A stretch of 64,000 nucleotides of DNA from Myxococcus dinghuensis (GCF_024198235.1 NZ_JAKCFB010000018.1:1-64000); one strand, 5' to 3'; positions 28,613 through 37,627 are shown, counted from the stretch's first letter. Notes: generated by a model from the sequence alone, not told the origin. Translations and numbers: made by a program.

Positions 28613-29368
28613 GTGAAGCTGCGTGTCCTCGGCTGCCACGGTGGCGAGCTCCCCACGTGCAAGAGCACGTGCTTCCTCGTGGACGACGTCCTCGCGCTCG
28701 ACGCGGGGGCGTTGACGGGGACGCTGTCGCTGGAGGAGCTGTGCCGCGTGGACCACGTGCTCGTGGGCCACAGCCACTTCGACCACGTCAAGGACCTGCC
28801 GCTGATGGCGGACCTGGTCATCGGCCGCCGGGACAAGCCCGTCACCATCCATGCGTCGCGCGAGTGCGCCAAGGCCCTGCGCGACAACATGTTCAACAAC
28901 GCGCTCTGGCCGGACTTCACCCGCATCCCCACGAAGTCGAACCCCGTGCTGCGCATCAAGACGTTCCGCGCCGGGGGCACCTTCGAGGTCGGGCCCTACA
29001 CGGTGCGCAGCGTGCCCGTCAGCCACCCGGTGGAGTCGTGCGGCTTCATCATCTCCAACGGCAAGAGCGCGCTCGCCATGAGCGGCGACACCGGGCCCAC
29101 CGACAAGCTCTGGAAGGCGCTCAACGAGACGAAGAACCTCAAGGCGCTCCTGTTGGAGACCTCCTTCCCCAACAAGCTCCAGTCCCTGGCGGACATCTCC
29201 GGCCACCTGACGCCGCACACCCTGGGGCTGGAGCTCCAGAAGTTCCAGCGCAACGGGGCTTCCGTGCTCCTGTACCACCTCAAGCCCGCCTTCGTGACGC
29301 AACTGAAGAAGGAGCTGGCGTCCATGCCGGTGGAGGTCCTGGAGCTGGGTGACCAGTTCGAGCTGTAG
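28613..29368 (+). CDS. Class II 3',5'-cyclic-nucleotide phosphodiesterase (metallo-beta-lactamase fold)
   Basis: Protein of 251 residues with an MBL metal site. VGHSHFDHVKDLPLMADLVI supplies HxHxDH, VPVSHPVESCGFII a further His, and ALAMSGDTGPTDKLWKAL the bridging Asp. The LLETSFPNKLQSLADISGHL stretch and overall order resemble class II PDEs (yeast PDE1, Vibrio CpdP) rather than lactamases or glyoxalases. It would hydrolyse cAMP or cGMP. Starts at GTG 28613, 1 bp after the Crp-like stop, so regulator and degrading enzyme are made from one message. Confidence 0.8.
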   Translation: MKLRVLGCHGGELPTCKSTCFLVDDVLALDAGALTGTLSLEELCRVDHVLVGHSHFDHVKDLPLMADLVIGRRDKPVTIHASRECAKALRDNMFNNALWPDFTRIPTKSNPVLRIKTFRAGGTFEVGPYTVRSVPVSHPVESCGFIISNGKSALAMSGDTGPTDKLWKALNETKNLKALLLETSFPNKLQSLADISGHLTPHTLGLELQKFQRNGASVLLYHLKPAFVTQLKKELASMPVEVLELGDQFEL

Positions 29369-29395
29369 GTGGCGCGCCGCGCCACACGGAACGGT

Positions 29396-29424
29396 TGACG
29401 GGCGGGAGCGGTCGGATTAACCCC
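29396..29424 (+). promoter_or_regulatory. Sigma-70-like promoter of accD
   Basis: TTGACG (29396-29401) and TAACCC (29419-29424) are separated by 17 bp. The -35 is strong and the -10 is weak. The predicted transcript start is about 29431, 2 nt before the accD ATG, and no ribosome-binding site is seen, so the message may be leaderless. Confidence 0.45.
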
Positions 29425-29432
29425 CGCCGCCA

Positions 29433-30284
29433 ATGGCCTGGTTTTCGAAGAAGCCCCGCATCGCCGTCGATACCGAGCAGCAAGCCGAGCCCCGTCCGTC
29501 CCGCATGGAGGGCCTCTGGTCCAAGTGCGAGAACTGCGACGAGATCATCTACCGGCAGGAGCTGGAGAAGCACTGGATGGTGTGTCCGCACTGCGACCAC
29601 CACCACCCGTGGCCCGCTCGCTCGCGCCTGGCGACGCTGTTGGATCCGGACAGCTTCGAGGAGTTCGACAAGGAGCTGGAGCCGCAGGACCCGCTCGGGT
29701 TCAGTGACTCGAAGAAGTACAAGGACCGCCTGAAGTCCACGCGCAAGAGCCTGGAGGAGAACGACGCGTTCATCTCCGGCGTGGGCCGCATCATGGGGCA
29801 CCAGGTGTCCGTGGGCGCCTTCGTGTTCGAGTTCATGGGCGGCTCCATGGGCTCCGTGGTGGGTGAGAAGGTGACGCGCGTGTTCGAGCGCGCGCACGAG
29901 CTGAAGTGCTCCGCGCTCATCTTCTCCGCGTCCGGCGGCGCCCGCATGCAGGAGGGCATCTTCTCGCTGATGCAGATGGCGAAGACGTCCGCGGCCATCG
30001 CGCGCTTCCGCACCGGCAACAAGCCCTACATCTCCGTGCTGCTGCACCCGACGACGGGCGGAGTGGCCGCGTCGTTCTCCTGGCTGGGGGACGTCATCCT
30101 CGCGGAGCCCAAGGCGCTCATCGGCTTCGCCGGTCCGCGCGTCATCGAGCAGACCATCCGCCAGAAGCTGCCGGAGGGCTTCCAGCGCTCGGAGTTCCTG
30201 CTCGAGCACGGGATGATCGACAACATCATCAACCGCAAGGACCTGCGCGCGAAGCTGGGCCAGATTCTCGGCCTGCTGGGCTGA
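29433..30284 (+). CDS. accD: Acetyl-CoA carboxylase carboxyltransferase subunit beta
   Basis: Beta subunit of the carboxyltransferase that transfers CO2 from biotin to acetyl-CoA to form malonyl-CoA. The protein has 283 residues. The N-terminal four-Cys zinc ribbon (KCENC ... MVCPHC, residues about 32-53) is followed by the crotonase-like core: FEFMGGSMGSVVGEKVTRVF, SASGGARMQEGIFSLMQMAK, and HPTTGGVAASFSWLGDVILA. Complete and typical. accA is not in the window. folC follows after 18 bp, the accD-folC order found in many bacteria. Confidence 0.97.
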   Translation: MAWFSKKPRIAVDTEQQAEPRPSRMEGLWSKCENCDEIIYRQELEKHWMVCPHCDHHHPWPARSRLATLLDPDSFEEFDKELEPQDPLGFSDSKKYKDRLKSTRKSLEENDAFISGVGRIMGHQVSVGAFVFEFMGGSMGSVVGEKVTRVFERAHELKCSALIFSASGGARMQEGIFSLMQMAKTSAAIARFRTGNKPYISVLLHPTTGGVAASFSWLGDVILAEPKALIGFAGPRVIEQTIRQKLPEGFQRSEFLLEHGMIDNIINRKDLRAKLGQILGLLG

Positions 30285-30302
30285 GCGGGCGGGGTGGCAG
30301 TC

Positions 30303-31607
30303 ATGGACGCGCCCCGCACGCCCGCTGAAGCCCTGGCCTTCCTCGCCCGGCTCAACCCCTCCGGCATCAAGCTGGGGTTGGAGCGGGTGAGGGAGGCGCT
30401 CGAGGCGCTCGGTCATCCCGAGCGACTCGCCCCGGTGCTCCACGTCGCGGGCACCAACGGCAAGGGCAGCACCTGCGCCTTCGCCGCCACGGCGCTCCAG
30501 GCCGCGGGCCACCGCGTGGGGCTCTACACGTCACCGCACCTGGTGCGCGTCAACGAGCGCATCCGCGTGGACGGCGTGGACATCTCCGACGCGGACTTCG
30601 GACAGGCCATCCTCGACGTGCTGGAGCGCTACCCCTCCGCCCTCTCCGAGCCGATGACGTACTTCGAGTTCGGCACCGTGGTGGCGCTGTGGCACTTCGC
30701 TCGCGTGGGCGTGGACGTCGTCGTGCTGGAGACGGGCCTGGGCGGGCGGCTGGACGCGACCACGGCCTCGCCCGCGCGCGTGACGGCCATCACCCCCGTG
30801 TCCTTCGACCACATGGAGTACCTGGGGAACACGCTGGCCTCCATCGCCGGGGAGAAGGCCGGCATCCTGAGGCCGGGCGTGCCGTGTGTGGTGTCGCGCC
30901 AGGCCCCGGAGGCGTTGGAGGCCATCGCCGCGAGGGCCCACGCCGTGGGCGCGCCACTGCGGCTCGAGGGGCGAGACTTCGAGCTGGCGGTCTCCTCGTC
31001 AGGTCGCCTGTCCTTCCACGGAGCCTCCTGGCGCCTGGACGACCTCTCGCTCTCCCTGCGGGGGCCCCACCAACGGCAGAACGCGGCCGTGGCGCTCGCC
31101 TGCCTCGAGCTGCTCGACGCGGGGGGCATCCACGTCACCCCCGAGGCCGCCCGGCGGGGGTTGGCCACGGCGCGGTGGCCGGGGCGGTTGGAGGAAGTGG
31201 GGGCGCGGCCCACCCTGGTGTTGGATGGCGCGCACAACCCGGCGGGTGTGGAGGTGCTGCTGGCGTCGCTCGAGGCCCTGTACCCGGGAAGGCGCCCGCA
31301 CTGCGTCTTCGGCGTGGTGGCGGACAAGGACCGGGGGCCGATGATGCGGGCGCTGTTCCCCCGATGCGCCTCCGTGCAGCTCACCCCCCTGGACACGCCG
31401 CGCTCGCTGGCGCCCGAGACCTACCTGGAGGAGGCGCGCTCGCTGTGTCCGGACGTGTCGGCCTGGCCGGACCTCGACGCGGCCCTGGCCGCCGCGCGTG
31501 CCCGGGCGGGCGAGGCGGGTGTCGTCCTGTGCACGGGCTCGCTGTTCCTGGTGGGCATGGTGCGTGCCCGGGTGGCCCGAGCCCCCGCCCCCCAGGGCGT
31601 GTCGTGA
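30303..31607 (+). CDS. folC: Bifunctional dihydrofolate/folylpolyglutamate synthase
   Basis: Mur-ligase-fold enzyme of 434 residues that adds L-Glu to dihydropteroate and then to folates. ATP loop VLHVAGTNGKGSTCAFAA, then VGLYTSPHLVRVNERIRVDG, then VVVLETGLGGRLDATTA and the central-domain ITPVSFDHMEYLGNTLASIA. The C-terminal domain carries LVLDGAHNPAGVEVLLASLE. ATG 30303 is chosen because GGGGTGG lies 5 bp upstream; GTG 30294 is in frame. Likely co-transcribed with accD. Confidence 0.95.
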   Translation: MDAPRTPAEALAFLARLNPSGIKLGLERVREALEALGHPERLAPVLHVAGTNGKGSTCAFAATALQAAGHRVGLYTSPHLVRVNERIRVDGVDISDADFGQAILDVLERYPSALSEPMTYFEFGTVVALWHFARVGVDVVVLETGLGGRLDATTASPARVTAITPVSFDHMEYLGNTLASIAGEKAGILRPGVPCVVSRQAPEALEAIAARAHAVGAPLRLEGRDFELAVSSSGRLSFHGASWRLDDLSLSLRGPHQRQNAAVALACLELLDAGGIHVTPEAARRGLATARWPGRLEEVGARPTLVLDGAHNPAGVEVLLASLEALYPGRRPHCVFGVVADKDRGPMMRALFPRCASVQLTPLDTPRSLAPETYLEEARSLCPDVSAWPDLDAALAAARARAGEAGVVLCTGSLFLVGMVRARVARAPAPQGVS

Positions 31608-31717
31608 AACATGGCGCCGGCTGATTCACGTTTCAACGGCGGCTCGATACAGGAGACCCGGCGGGGCGGAGACCGGGTGCACGGCGGCCGAGTCCCGAGG
31701 GCAAACGGTCTGAATCC

Positions 31718-31746
31718 TTGGCGCGTTGCATCAGCCGCCGTAGATT
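31718..31746 (+). promoter_or_regulatory. Sigma-70-like promoter of the alpha/beta hydrolase gene
   Basis: TTGGCG (31718-31723) and TAGATT (31741-31746) are spaced by 17 bp, each 4/6 to consensus. Transcription would start at 31753, the A of the ATG, giving a leaderless message; there is no ribosome-binding site before that ATG. Confidence 0.5.
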
Positions 31747-31752
31747 CAAGAC

Positions 31753-33027
31753 ATGCGCCTGCCGGACTGGAGAGCCCCCGCGACCTCGGGGCCACCCACA
31801 CCCTCCATCGACGAAGTCGACTTCCGGGCGCTCTACTCGAAGACGAAGTACGTGGTGGAGACGGCGGATGGCTGGTCGCTGGTCATCACGCGCTACCGCC
31901 CGGTGAAGCAGCCCTTCGCCCAACCGCTGTTCGGTGAGCCGCTGCTGCTGGTCCACGGCTTCTCCCAGAACCGGCACACGTGGACGGCGGGGCAGTTCGT
32001 CAAGAACCTGCTCTTCTTCGGCGTGGACATCCACATCCTCGAGCTGCGCGGCCACGGCAAGAGCTCCATCGCCTTCCAGCGGGAGCGGGCCGAGCGCTTC
32101 AAGCGCCCGCTGCCGCCGGACCTGGACTACGGCTGGGACATCGACAGCTACTTCCTCTACGACCTGCCGGCGGCCGTCTCCGGGGTGAAGCGCATCACCC
32201 GGCGCGAGCGCGTCTTCTACTGTGGCCACTCCATGGGCGGGATGATCGGCTATGGCTACGCCGGCATCCACGACGACTTCGAGGGCCTCATCACCATCGG
32301 CTCGCCCGCGGACCTGGGGCGGGGCTTCATGCTGCTGCGCCTGTTGGCGCACGGCGCGCCGCTGGTCGGCGGGATGATCGACATGACGCTGGCCGGGCTC
32401 AACCTGGGCGGCGACGTGGGGGGCCTCGGCCAGCGGCTGCTGTCGCGAGGGCTGGGCACGCTCAACGCGGGGCTGGGGCGCAAGCTGGAGCCGGAGGAGC
32501 GGCGGGCGCTGCGCTTCAAGGCCGTGCCGGTGGACCTCATCCTCAAGTTCGTGGAGCGGCAGATCGGCAAGGCGGAGGACTCGCCCGTCTACCAGCAACT
32601 GCAGACGCGCCTGAACCGGCTCATCAACCCGGAACGTGTGGGCACCGACGATATCCGCTGGCTCTTGCGTGAGGGCGGCGAGCGCGAGCCGCGCAAGGTG
32701 CTGGAGCAGTTCGCCCGGTGGATCCGCCGGGGAGAGATGGTCTGCTACCGCACCGGGTACGACTTCAAGCGCGGCTTCGAGAAGATCGCCATCCCCATGG
32801 CCATCATCTTCGGGGACATGGACCCCCTGGCCTCGGTGGAGTCCACCCGGAGTGTGTACCGGGCCGCGAAGAGTGAATACCTCCTCTGGCGGCCCGTGAA
32901 GGGCAACAGCCACATCGAGCTGACGATGGGGCACGACATCCGGCAGATCTGCTACGACATCAAGAACCTCATCGAGTACGCCCGGACGCACCGGAATCGC
33001 TCGCCGGCTTTGCCGCGCCTGCGCTGA
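31753..33027 (+). CDS. Alpha/beta hydrolase
   Basis: Protein of 424 residues without signal peptide. The oxyanion region is LLLVHGFSQNRHTWTAGQFV, the nucleophile elbow is VFYCGHSMGGMIGYGYAG (Ser in GHSMG), the acid Asp is probably in IIFGDMDPLASVES and the His in NSHIELTMGH. The insert between the nucleophile and the acid is large (about 190 residues), which is larger than in simple esterases and resembles lipase or PHA-related hydrolases; substrate unknown. Monocistronic by layout. Confidence 0.8.
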   Translation: MRLPDWRAPATSGPPTPSIDEVDFRALYSKTKYVVETADGWSLVITRYRPVKQPFAQPLFGEPLLLVHGFSQNRHTWTAGQFVKNLLFFGVDIHILELRGHGKSSIAFQRERAERFKRPLPPDLDYGWDIDSYFLYDLPAAVSGVKRITRRERVFYCGHSMGGMIGYGYAGIHDDFEGLITIGSPADLGRGFMLLRLLAHGAPLVGGMIDMTLAGLNLGGDVGGLGQRLLSRGLGTLNAGLGRKLEPEERRALRFKAVPVDLILKFVERQIGKAEDSPVYQQLQTRLNRLINPERVGTDDIRWLLREGGEREPRKVLEQFARWIRRGEMVCYRTGYDFKRGFEKIAIPMAIIFGDMDPLASVESTRSVYRAAKSEYLLWRPVKGNSHIELTMGHDIRQICYDIKNLIEYARTHRNRSPALPRLR

Positions 33028-33109
33028 AGGCCTGTCTGGCTGGAAAGTTGGAGGGGGATGCGCGCGTGCTACCATCCGCGCCCTCTGTCAACATGAACGG
33101 GAGTGGTCG

Positions 33110-34486
33110 ATGAAGGCCTCAGCGGTGTGGCTGCTCGGTGTCGTGCTCGTGCCTTTCTGGGCGCTCGCGCAAGCTCCTGCGGGCCTGAACACCATCACCA
33201 ACGTGCAGGTGAATGGCGGGACGGTGACCATCTCCGGCTCGAAGAAGCCCAACTTCACCACCTTCACCATGACGGACCCGCCGCGGCTCGTCATCGACAT
33301 CTCCGAGGCCGTCTTCTCCGGCGTGCCCGAGGAGCTGCAGGTGGGCAACGGCACCGTGACGGGCATCCGCACCGCCAGCTACGGCTCGGATGAGTCCGCC
33401 ATCGCCCGCGTGCTCATCGGCTTCGAGCGCGAGGTGGAGACCGACATCCAGGCCAACGACAGCCAGCTCGTCATCCGCGTCGCGGGTGCCGGTGGTGCCG
33501 CCGTGGCCCAGGCCCCGACCCAGCCGGAGGCCGCCGCCGCGCAGCCCACGACGGATGGCTCCGCCGCCCAGGCCGCGGCCGCCGCCGAGTCCGAGCGCAA
33601 GGCGCAGGAGAAGGCCGCCGCCGAATCCGCCGCCGCGGCACAGGCCGAGCGGCAAGCGCAGGAGAAGGCCGCCGCCCAGGCCGCGGCCGCCGCCCAGGCC
33701 GAGCGTCAGGCGCAGGAGAAGGCCGCCGCGGAGGCCTCTGCCGCCGCCCGGGCCGATGAGGAGGAGCGCCAGCGCCAGACGCGCGAGGCGGAGGCCCGCG
33801 CCGCCGCCCAGCGTGAGGAGGAGGCCCGCGCCGCGAAGGCCGCCGTCGAGGACCGCAAGCGCCAGGAGTCGGAGGCTCGCGCCGCCGCCGCGCAGTCCGC
33901 CGCGGACGAGAAGCGCGCCGCCGCGGAGGAGGCCGCCCAGGAGAAGAAGCGCCAGGCCGAGGATGCCCGCGCCGCCGCGAAGACGGCCGCCGAGGAGAAG
34001 CGCGCCGCCGCGCAGGCCGCCGCCGAGGAGGCCGCCGATGCCCGTCGTCAACGCGAGGAGGAGGCCCGCGCCGAGCGCGAGCGTCGTCAGCAGGAGCGCC
34101 TCGCCATGGCGTCCCAGCCGCGCCGCGAGGTGTCCAGCGGTGGCTCCGTGGAGGTCTCGTCCCGTCGCAAGACGATGACGCTCGTGGGCTTCCAGCAGCA
34201 GCAGGGCTCCTCGCGCGTGTTCATCCGCACCAACGAGCCGGCCCGCTACACCGTGAGCGAGCAGGGCAACGCGGTGGTGCTGGAGCTGGAGAACAGCCGC
34301 ATCGACCTGAGCAACAACACCCGTCCGCTGGACACGTCCTACTTCAACTCGCCCGTCACGCGGGTGGACGCGGACGCGGACGGCCGCAACGTGCGAGTCA
34401 CCGTCCAACTGCGTCAGCAGTCGCCGGTGCAGGCGCACCAGGACGGCAACGTCATTTCGTTGGATTTTCAGCGCACGGGTCGGTGA
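33110..34486 (+). CDS. Exported protein with AMIN-type domains flanking an Ala/Glu-rich helical region
   Basis: Protein of 458 residues. Signal peptide at 1-20 (VWLLGVVLVPFWALA). An AMIN domain spans about 25-125 (VQVNGGTVTISGSKKPNFTT, then DPPRLVIDISEAVFSGVPEE). The middle (about 150-340) is almost entirely Ala/Glu/Gln/Lys/Arg and should form a long helix or coiled coil; its first part is a 54-bp tandem repeat. A second AMIN-like domain closes the protein (TMTLVGFQQQQGSSRVFIRT to the end). AMIN domains localise periplasmic proteins to peptidoglycan, as in AmiC and PilQ. It could span the periplasm. GGGAG lies 7 bp upstream of the ATG. lptD follows after 46 bp. Confidence 0.82.
   Translation: MKASAVWLLGVVLVPFWALAQAPAGLNTITNVQVNGGTVTISGSKKPNFTTFTMTDPPRLVIDISEAVFSGVPEELQVGNGTVTGIRTASYGSDESAIARVLIGFEREVETDIQANDSQLVIRVAGAGGAAVAQAPTQPEAAAAQPTTDGSAAQAAAAAESERKAQEKAAAESAAAAQAERQAQEKAAAQAAAAAQAERQAQEKAAAEASAAARADEEERQRQTREAEARAAAQREEEARAAKAAVEDRKRQESEARAAAAQSAADEKRAAAEEAAQEKKRQAEDARAAAKTAAEEKRAAAQAAAEEAADARRQREEEARAERERRQQERLAMASQPRREVSSGGSVEVSSRRKTMTLVGFQQQQGSSRVFIRTNEPARYTVSEQGNAVVLELENSRIDLSNNTRPLDTSYFNSPVTRVDADADGRNVRVTVQLRQQSPVQAHQDGNVISLDFQRTGR
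33593..33754 (+). repeat. Three 54-bp in-frame tandem repeats
   Basis: Three units (33593-33646, 33647-33700, 33701-33754) each encode an 18-residue block beginning ERxAQEKAAA. The units differ at only a few codons. The repeat lies in the helical region of the AMIN protein; its length is a multiple of three, so copy-number change would lengthen the helix without shifting frame. Confidence 0.9.
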
Positions 34487-34490
34487 TAAG

Positions 34491-34505
34491 GGCCGCCGCG
34501 CGGCC
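34491..34505 (+). other. Short GC hairpin between the AMIN gene and lptD
   Basis: GGCCGC (34491-34496) pairs with GCGGCC (34500-34505) across 3 nt, 4 bp after the AMIN stop codon. No T-run follows. It may be a weak terminator; a TACCCT box (34517-34522) just downstream could be the -10 of an lptD promoter with a leader of about 4 nt. Confidence 0.35.
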
Positions 34506-34532
34506 GTGGCGCGGCATACCCTGCACCCCTGA

Positions 34533-37211
34533 ATGAGCCTCCTCGTCCCGCTCGCCGCAGCGCTGCTGGTGTCGTCGGCGCAGATTCCGCTCGCCACCCA
34601 GGTCCAGCTCCCCTCGGGCGAGACGGTGGAGCTGGCGGCGGACTTCCTCACCTACGAGGCCGACAAGCAGGTCCTCACCGCGCGCGGCCACTGCGAGCTG
34701 CGCACCGGCGAGATGCTGCTGCGCTCGGATGAGGTGACGTACGACGAGGCGAACCAGGTGGCCACGGCCACCGGCAACGTCATGTTCGTGGGCCCCGGCG
34801 GCATGGCCGCGGTGGCGGACGACGTCCGGGTGGACCTGCGCAGCTTCGAGGCCACGCTCCAGGGTGGCCTCTTCATGCAGAAGAAGGGCGTCACGTTCGA
34901 GGCGCTGCTCACGGCGAAGACGCCGCAGGAGCTGCGCGCCATGGGCGAGACGCCCGTGCTCCTCAGCGGCAGCCGCATCCGCCGCACCGGGCCCAACGCC
35001 TTCGTCGTGGACGAACTCGCCTTCACCCCGTGCGAGTGTGGCCCCGGGGACCCGAGCTGGCGCGTGGAGGCCAGCTCCGCGAACGTCGTGCTCGGCGAGC
35101 GCGCCACGCTGTCCTGGCCCGTCGTGTACGTCCAGTCCGTGCCCGTGTTCGCGCTGCCCTGGCTCTACCTGCCCCTGGCGGAGCGGCGCTCGGGTCTGCT
35201 GCTGCCCCAGCCGACCTTCTCCGGCGTCAACGGCCTCACCCTCAGCCAGCCCGTCTTCCTCACGCTGGGGCGCAGCTACGACCTGACGTTCACGCCCGGC
35301 TTCTACGTGGGCAAGCCGCTGCAGGACCTGACCTTCCCGAACCCTCCGGTCGATGGACAGCCGGTCATCGAGTACACGCAGCCCCACATCAACGGTGTGC
35401 GCGGGCCACGGCTGCTCACGGAGTTCCGCTACGTCCCGAGCGAGAAGACACGGGGCCGCGCCACGCTGGGCCTCCTCCACGACAGCCGGCCGCTCATCGA
35501 CCCGACCGCCAGCGACTTCTACTTCTACCCTCAGGTGGACGGTCAGCCCAGACGCTACGTCAACGCCCCGCGCGGGTTGCGTGGCGAGGCGTCCTGGCAG
35601 CACTACCAGGACCTGGGGGACGGCTGGGTGGACCGGGTCGACGCGGCTTTCGTCTCGGACGGGTTCTACACGCGCGACCTCACCGCCGACGTCATCGCGC
35701 GCGAGCTCGACTACATCCGCAGCACCGCCACGGTGTTCCGCCGCAAGGAGGACTCGTACGTGGGCCTGGATGTGTCCCTCCGCCAGGACATCCGCACGGC
35801 CTACCGCTTCTTCCAGACCAACCGTGTCCCGTCCCAGCTCGACCCGGCGCGTCCGGAGGTCCCCACGCCGAAGACGTTCCAGCGCCTGCCCGGGCTGGTG
35901 GCGGCGCTGCCCGAGCGGCCGCTGTTCGGCGGGCTCGTCGGTGGCCTGCGCGCCGAGTACACGCGTCAGGCACCCATGACGGGAGGCTTCGCCGACGACG
36001 GCATCGACGTCTTCCGGGCCAACGGCACCTACACGCCGTTCTTCTTCGTGCCCGACCCGGCCGACCCGGGCAAGCGGCCCGCGGACCCCGGCCAGTCCAA
36101 CGGCATCTTCGACTTCGACGACCGCGAGTCGCGCGACCGCGTCGACTTCACGCCGCGCCTCACCACGTCGGTGGCGCTGGGCGACGTGGCGCAACTGACG
36201 CCGTCGCTCGGCCTGCGCCAGGACGTGTGGTTGGGCGAGGTGTCCGGGAGGACGTGGCAGCGCGGCTATCCCGTCGCGGGGCTGATGCTCGAGAGCCAGC
36301 TTGCGCGCACGTGGACCGGCAGCAAGTCCTCGTTCCGCCACGCCATCTCGCCGTCACTGGAGCTGCGCTACGTGCCGGGCGGGTGGGGCAGGGTGCCGTC
36401 CGCGGGGTGGAACCACGAGCCCGGCGCGAAGGCGCAGCCCTACGACGAGATCGACCGCGCCGTGCCGCTGCGCTTCGACGGGCGCACGCAGGGCTTCTTC
36501 CAGGCGGTGCTCGCCGTCGATCAAACGCTGCGGGTGAAGACGGGGACGAACTCCGTCGAGCCCCTGCGCCTGCGCGTCGGACAGGGCTTCGACCTGTCCC
36601 ACTACGCGCCCATCATCGGCGGCAGGCCCGACGACGATCAGCCCATCCTCCGAGACACCTTCGCGCGGCTCTCCGCGCGCGCGGGCTGGCTCACCGCGGG
36701 CGGGCTCGTGCGCTTCGACCCCAACGAGGGCCGGCTCACCCAGCTCAGCGCCGACCTCAACCTGGATGACGGCAAGGGCCACGCGCTCTACGCGCGCTAC
36801 GACGACATCTTGTCGACGAGCCAGGACGCGATCGATTTGGGGGAAAATCCGTTCTTGAGCGGTCCGGACGCCATCCGAAGGCCACTGGATGCCTTGGTAG
36901 GCAGTGTATCCAGGGAAACACCCGGCCTCCCTCCTGCCAAACGAGCTCAGGCCCTCATCGTGGGTACGCGTTTGACGCTCGGATTTGGCCTCGGGGTGCG
37001 GTACGAAGCATTGGTGCAGCCGCTTTACCAGGATTCTACAAACCAAGAGTACAAGCCCTTCGCCCAGCAGACACTGGGCGTGTCCTATGGGCCAGCTTGC
37101 AACTGCTGGCGCATCGAAGGGGTGGTGACGAAGCGGCGTGACAGCGGACTGGAATTTTCCGGTGTCAACCTCATTGTCACTGGGTTCGGAGCCTTCGGTT
37201 CAGGCGGCTAG
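34533..37211 (+). CDS. lptD: LPS-assembly outer membrane protein LptD
   Basis: Outer-membrane translocon that inserts LPS into the outer leaflet, working with LptE. The protein has 892 residues. Signal peptide at about 1-20, an OstA/LptA-like beta-jellyroll (about 25-150: FLTYEADKQVLTARGHCELR, VTYDEANQVATATGNVMFVG), then the LptD beta-barrel. The first barrel-linked motif is FTPCECGPGDPSWRV and the last strands carry GPACNCWRIEG. Length is in the usual 750-950 range. Two Cys pairs (CEC and CNC) could form the periplasm-linking disulphides known in E. coli LptD. The last ~130 codons have visibly lower GC and different codon choice. Confidence 0.9.
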   Translation: MSLLVPLAAALLVSSAQIPLATQVQLPSGETVELAADFLTYEADKQVLTARGHCELRTGEMLLRSDEVTYDEANQVATATGNVMFVGPGGMAAVADDVRVDLRSFEATLQGGLFMQKKGVTFEALLTAKTPQELRAMGETPVLLSGSRIRRTGPNAFVVDELAFTPCECGPGDPSWRVEASSANVVLGERATLSWPVVYVQSVPVFALPWLYLPLAERRSGLLLPQPTFSGVNGLTLSQPVFLTLGRSYDLTFTPGFYVGKPLQDLTFPNPPVDGQPVIEYTQPHINGVRGPRLLTEFRYVPSEKTRGRATLGLLHDSRPLIDPTASDFYFYPQVDGQPRRYVNAPRGLRGEASWQHYQDLGDGWVDRVDAAFVSDGFYTRDLTADVIARELDYIRSTATVFRRKEDSYVGLDVSLRQDIRTAYRFFQTNRVPSQLDPARPEVPTPKTFQRLPGLVAALPERPLFGGLVGGLRAEYTRQAPMTGGFADDGIDVFRANGTYTPFFFVPDPADPGKRPADPGQSNGIFDFDDRESRDRVDFTPRLTTSVALGDVAQLTPSLGLRQDVWLGEVSGRTWQRGYPVAGLMLESQLARTWTGSKSSFRHAISPSLELRYVPGGWGRVPSAGWNHEPGAKAQPYDEIDRAVPLRFDGRTQGFFQAVLAVDQTLRVKTGTNSVEPLRLRVGQGFDLSHYAPIIGGRPDDDQPILRDTFARLSARAGWLTAGGLVRFDPNEGRLTQLSADLNLDDGKGHALYARYDDILSTSQDAIDLGENPFLSGPDAIRRPLDALVGSVSRETPGLPPAKRAQALIVGTRLTLGFGLGVRYEALVQPLYQDSTNQEYKPFAQQTLGVSYGPACNCWRIEGVVTKRRDSGLEFSGVNLIVTGFGAFGSGG

Positions 37212-37270
37212 GAATCCCCCGGTGTCCCAGGTGGTTCCAACAACCCCCAAGCAGCCAGGAGAAGTATTTC

Positions 37271-37621
37271 GTGTCGGACCTCGGAAAACGAATCGGCCAG
37301 CGCATCCGCGAGCTTCGTACGCAGAGGCCGGAGCGGTGGACGCAGGAAGAGCTCGCAGAACGGGCTCAGATCAGCGTCTCGTTCCTTTCCATGATCGAGC
37401 GTGGCGAGCGTGTCCCCCATGTGGAGACGCTCGCGGCCCTGGCCAACGCCCTCGGCGTCAGCCTGGGAGAGCTGTTCACGGGAACGGAGCAGACCCTTGC
37501 CCAGACGGAGGACCTGTTGCGTCCCCTGTCTGATTTCGCGCGCGCCCGGGGCCTCACTGCCCGTGACGTGGACCGCCTGCTCGGGGTTGCCCGGGTGATG
37601 TTCAGCGGCACCATCGCCTGA
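37271..37621 (+). CDS. XRE-family helix-turn-helix regulator
   Basis: Protein of 116 residues. The N-terminal HTH_3 domain covers about 8-65 (RIGQRIRELRTQRPERWTQE, then ELAERAQISVSFLSMIERGE, then VETLAALANALGVSLGELF). A C-terminal tail of about 45 residues (LRPLSDFARARGLTARDVDR) may mediate dimerisation. The GTG start has AGGAG 10 bp upstream. It lies 59 bp after lptD and may be read from the same transcript. Confidence 0.9.
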   Translation: MSDLGKRIGQRIRELRTQRPERWTQEELAERAQISVSFLSMIERGERVPHVETLAALANALGVSLGELFTGTEQTLAQTEDLLRPLSDFARARGLTARDVDRLLGVARVMFSGTIA

Positions 37622-37627
37622 CACCCA

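Noticed and set aside
33593..33754. CRISPR-like repeat array
   Set aside because: The repeats are directly adjacent with no spacers and lie in frame inside a coding region; they are protein repeats.
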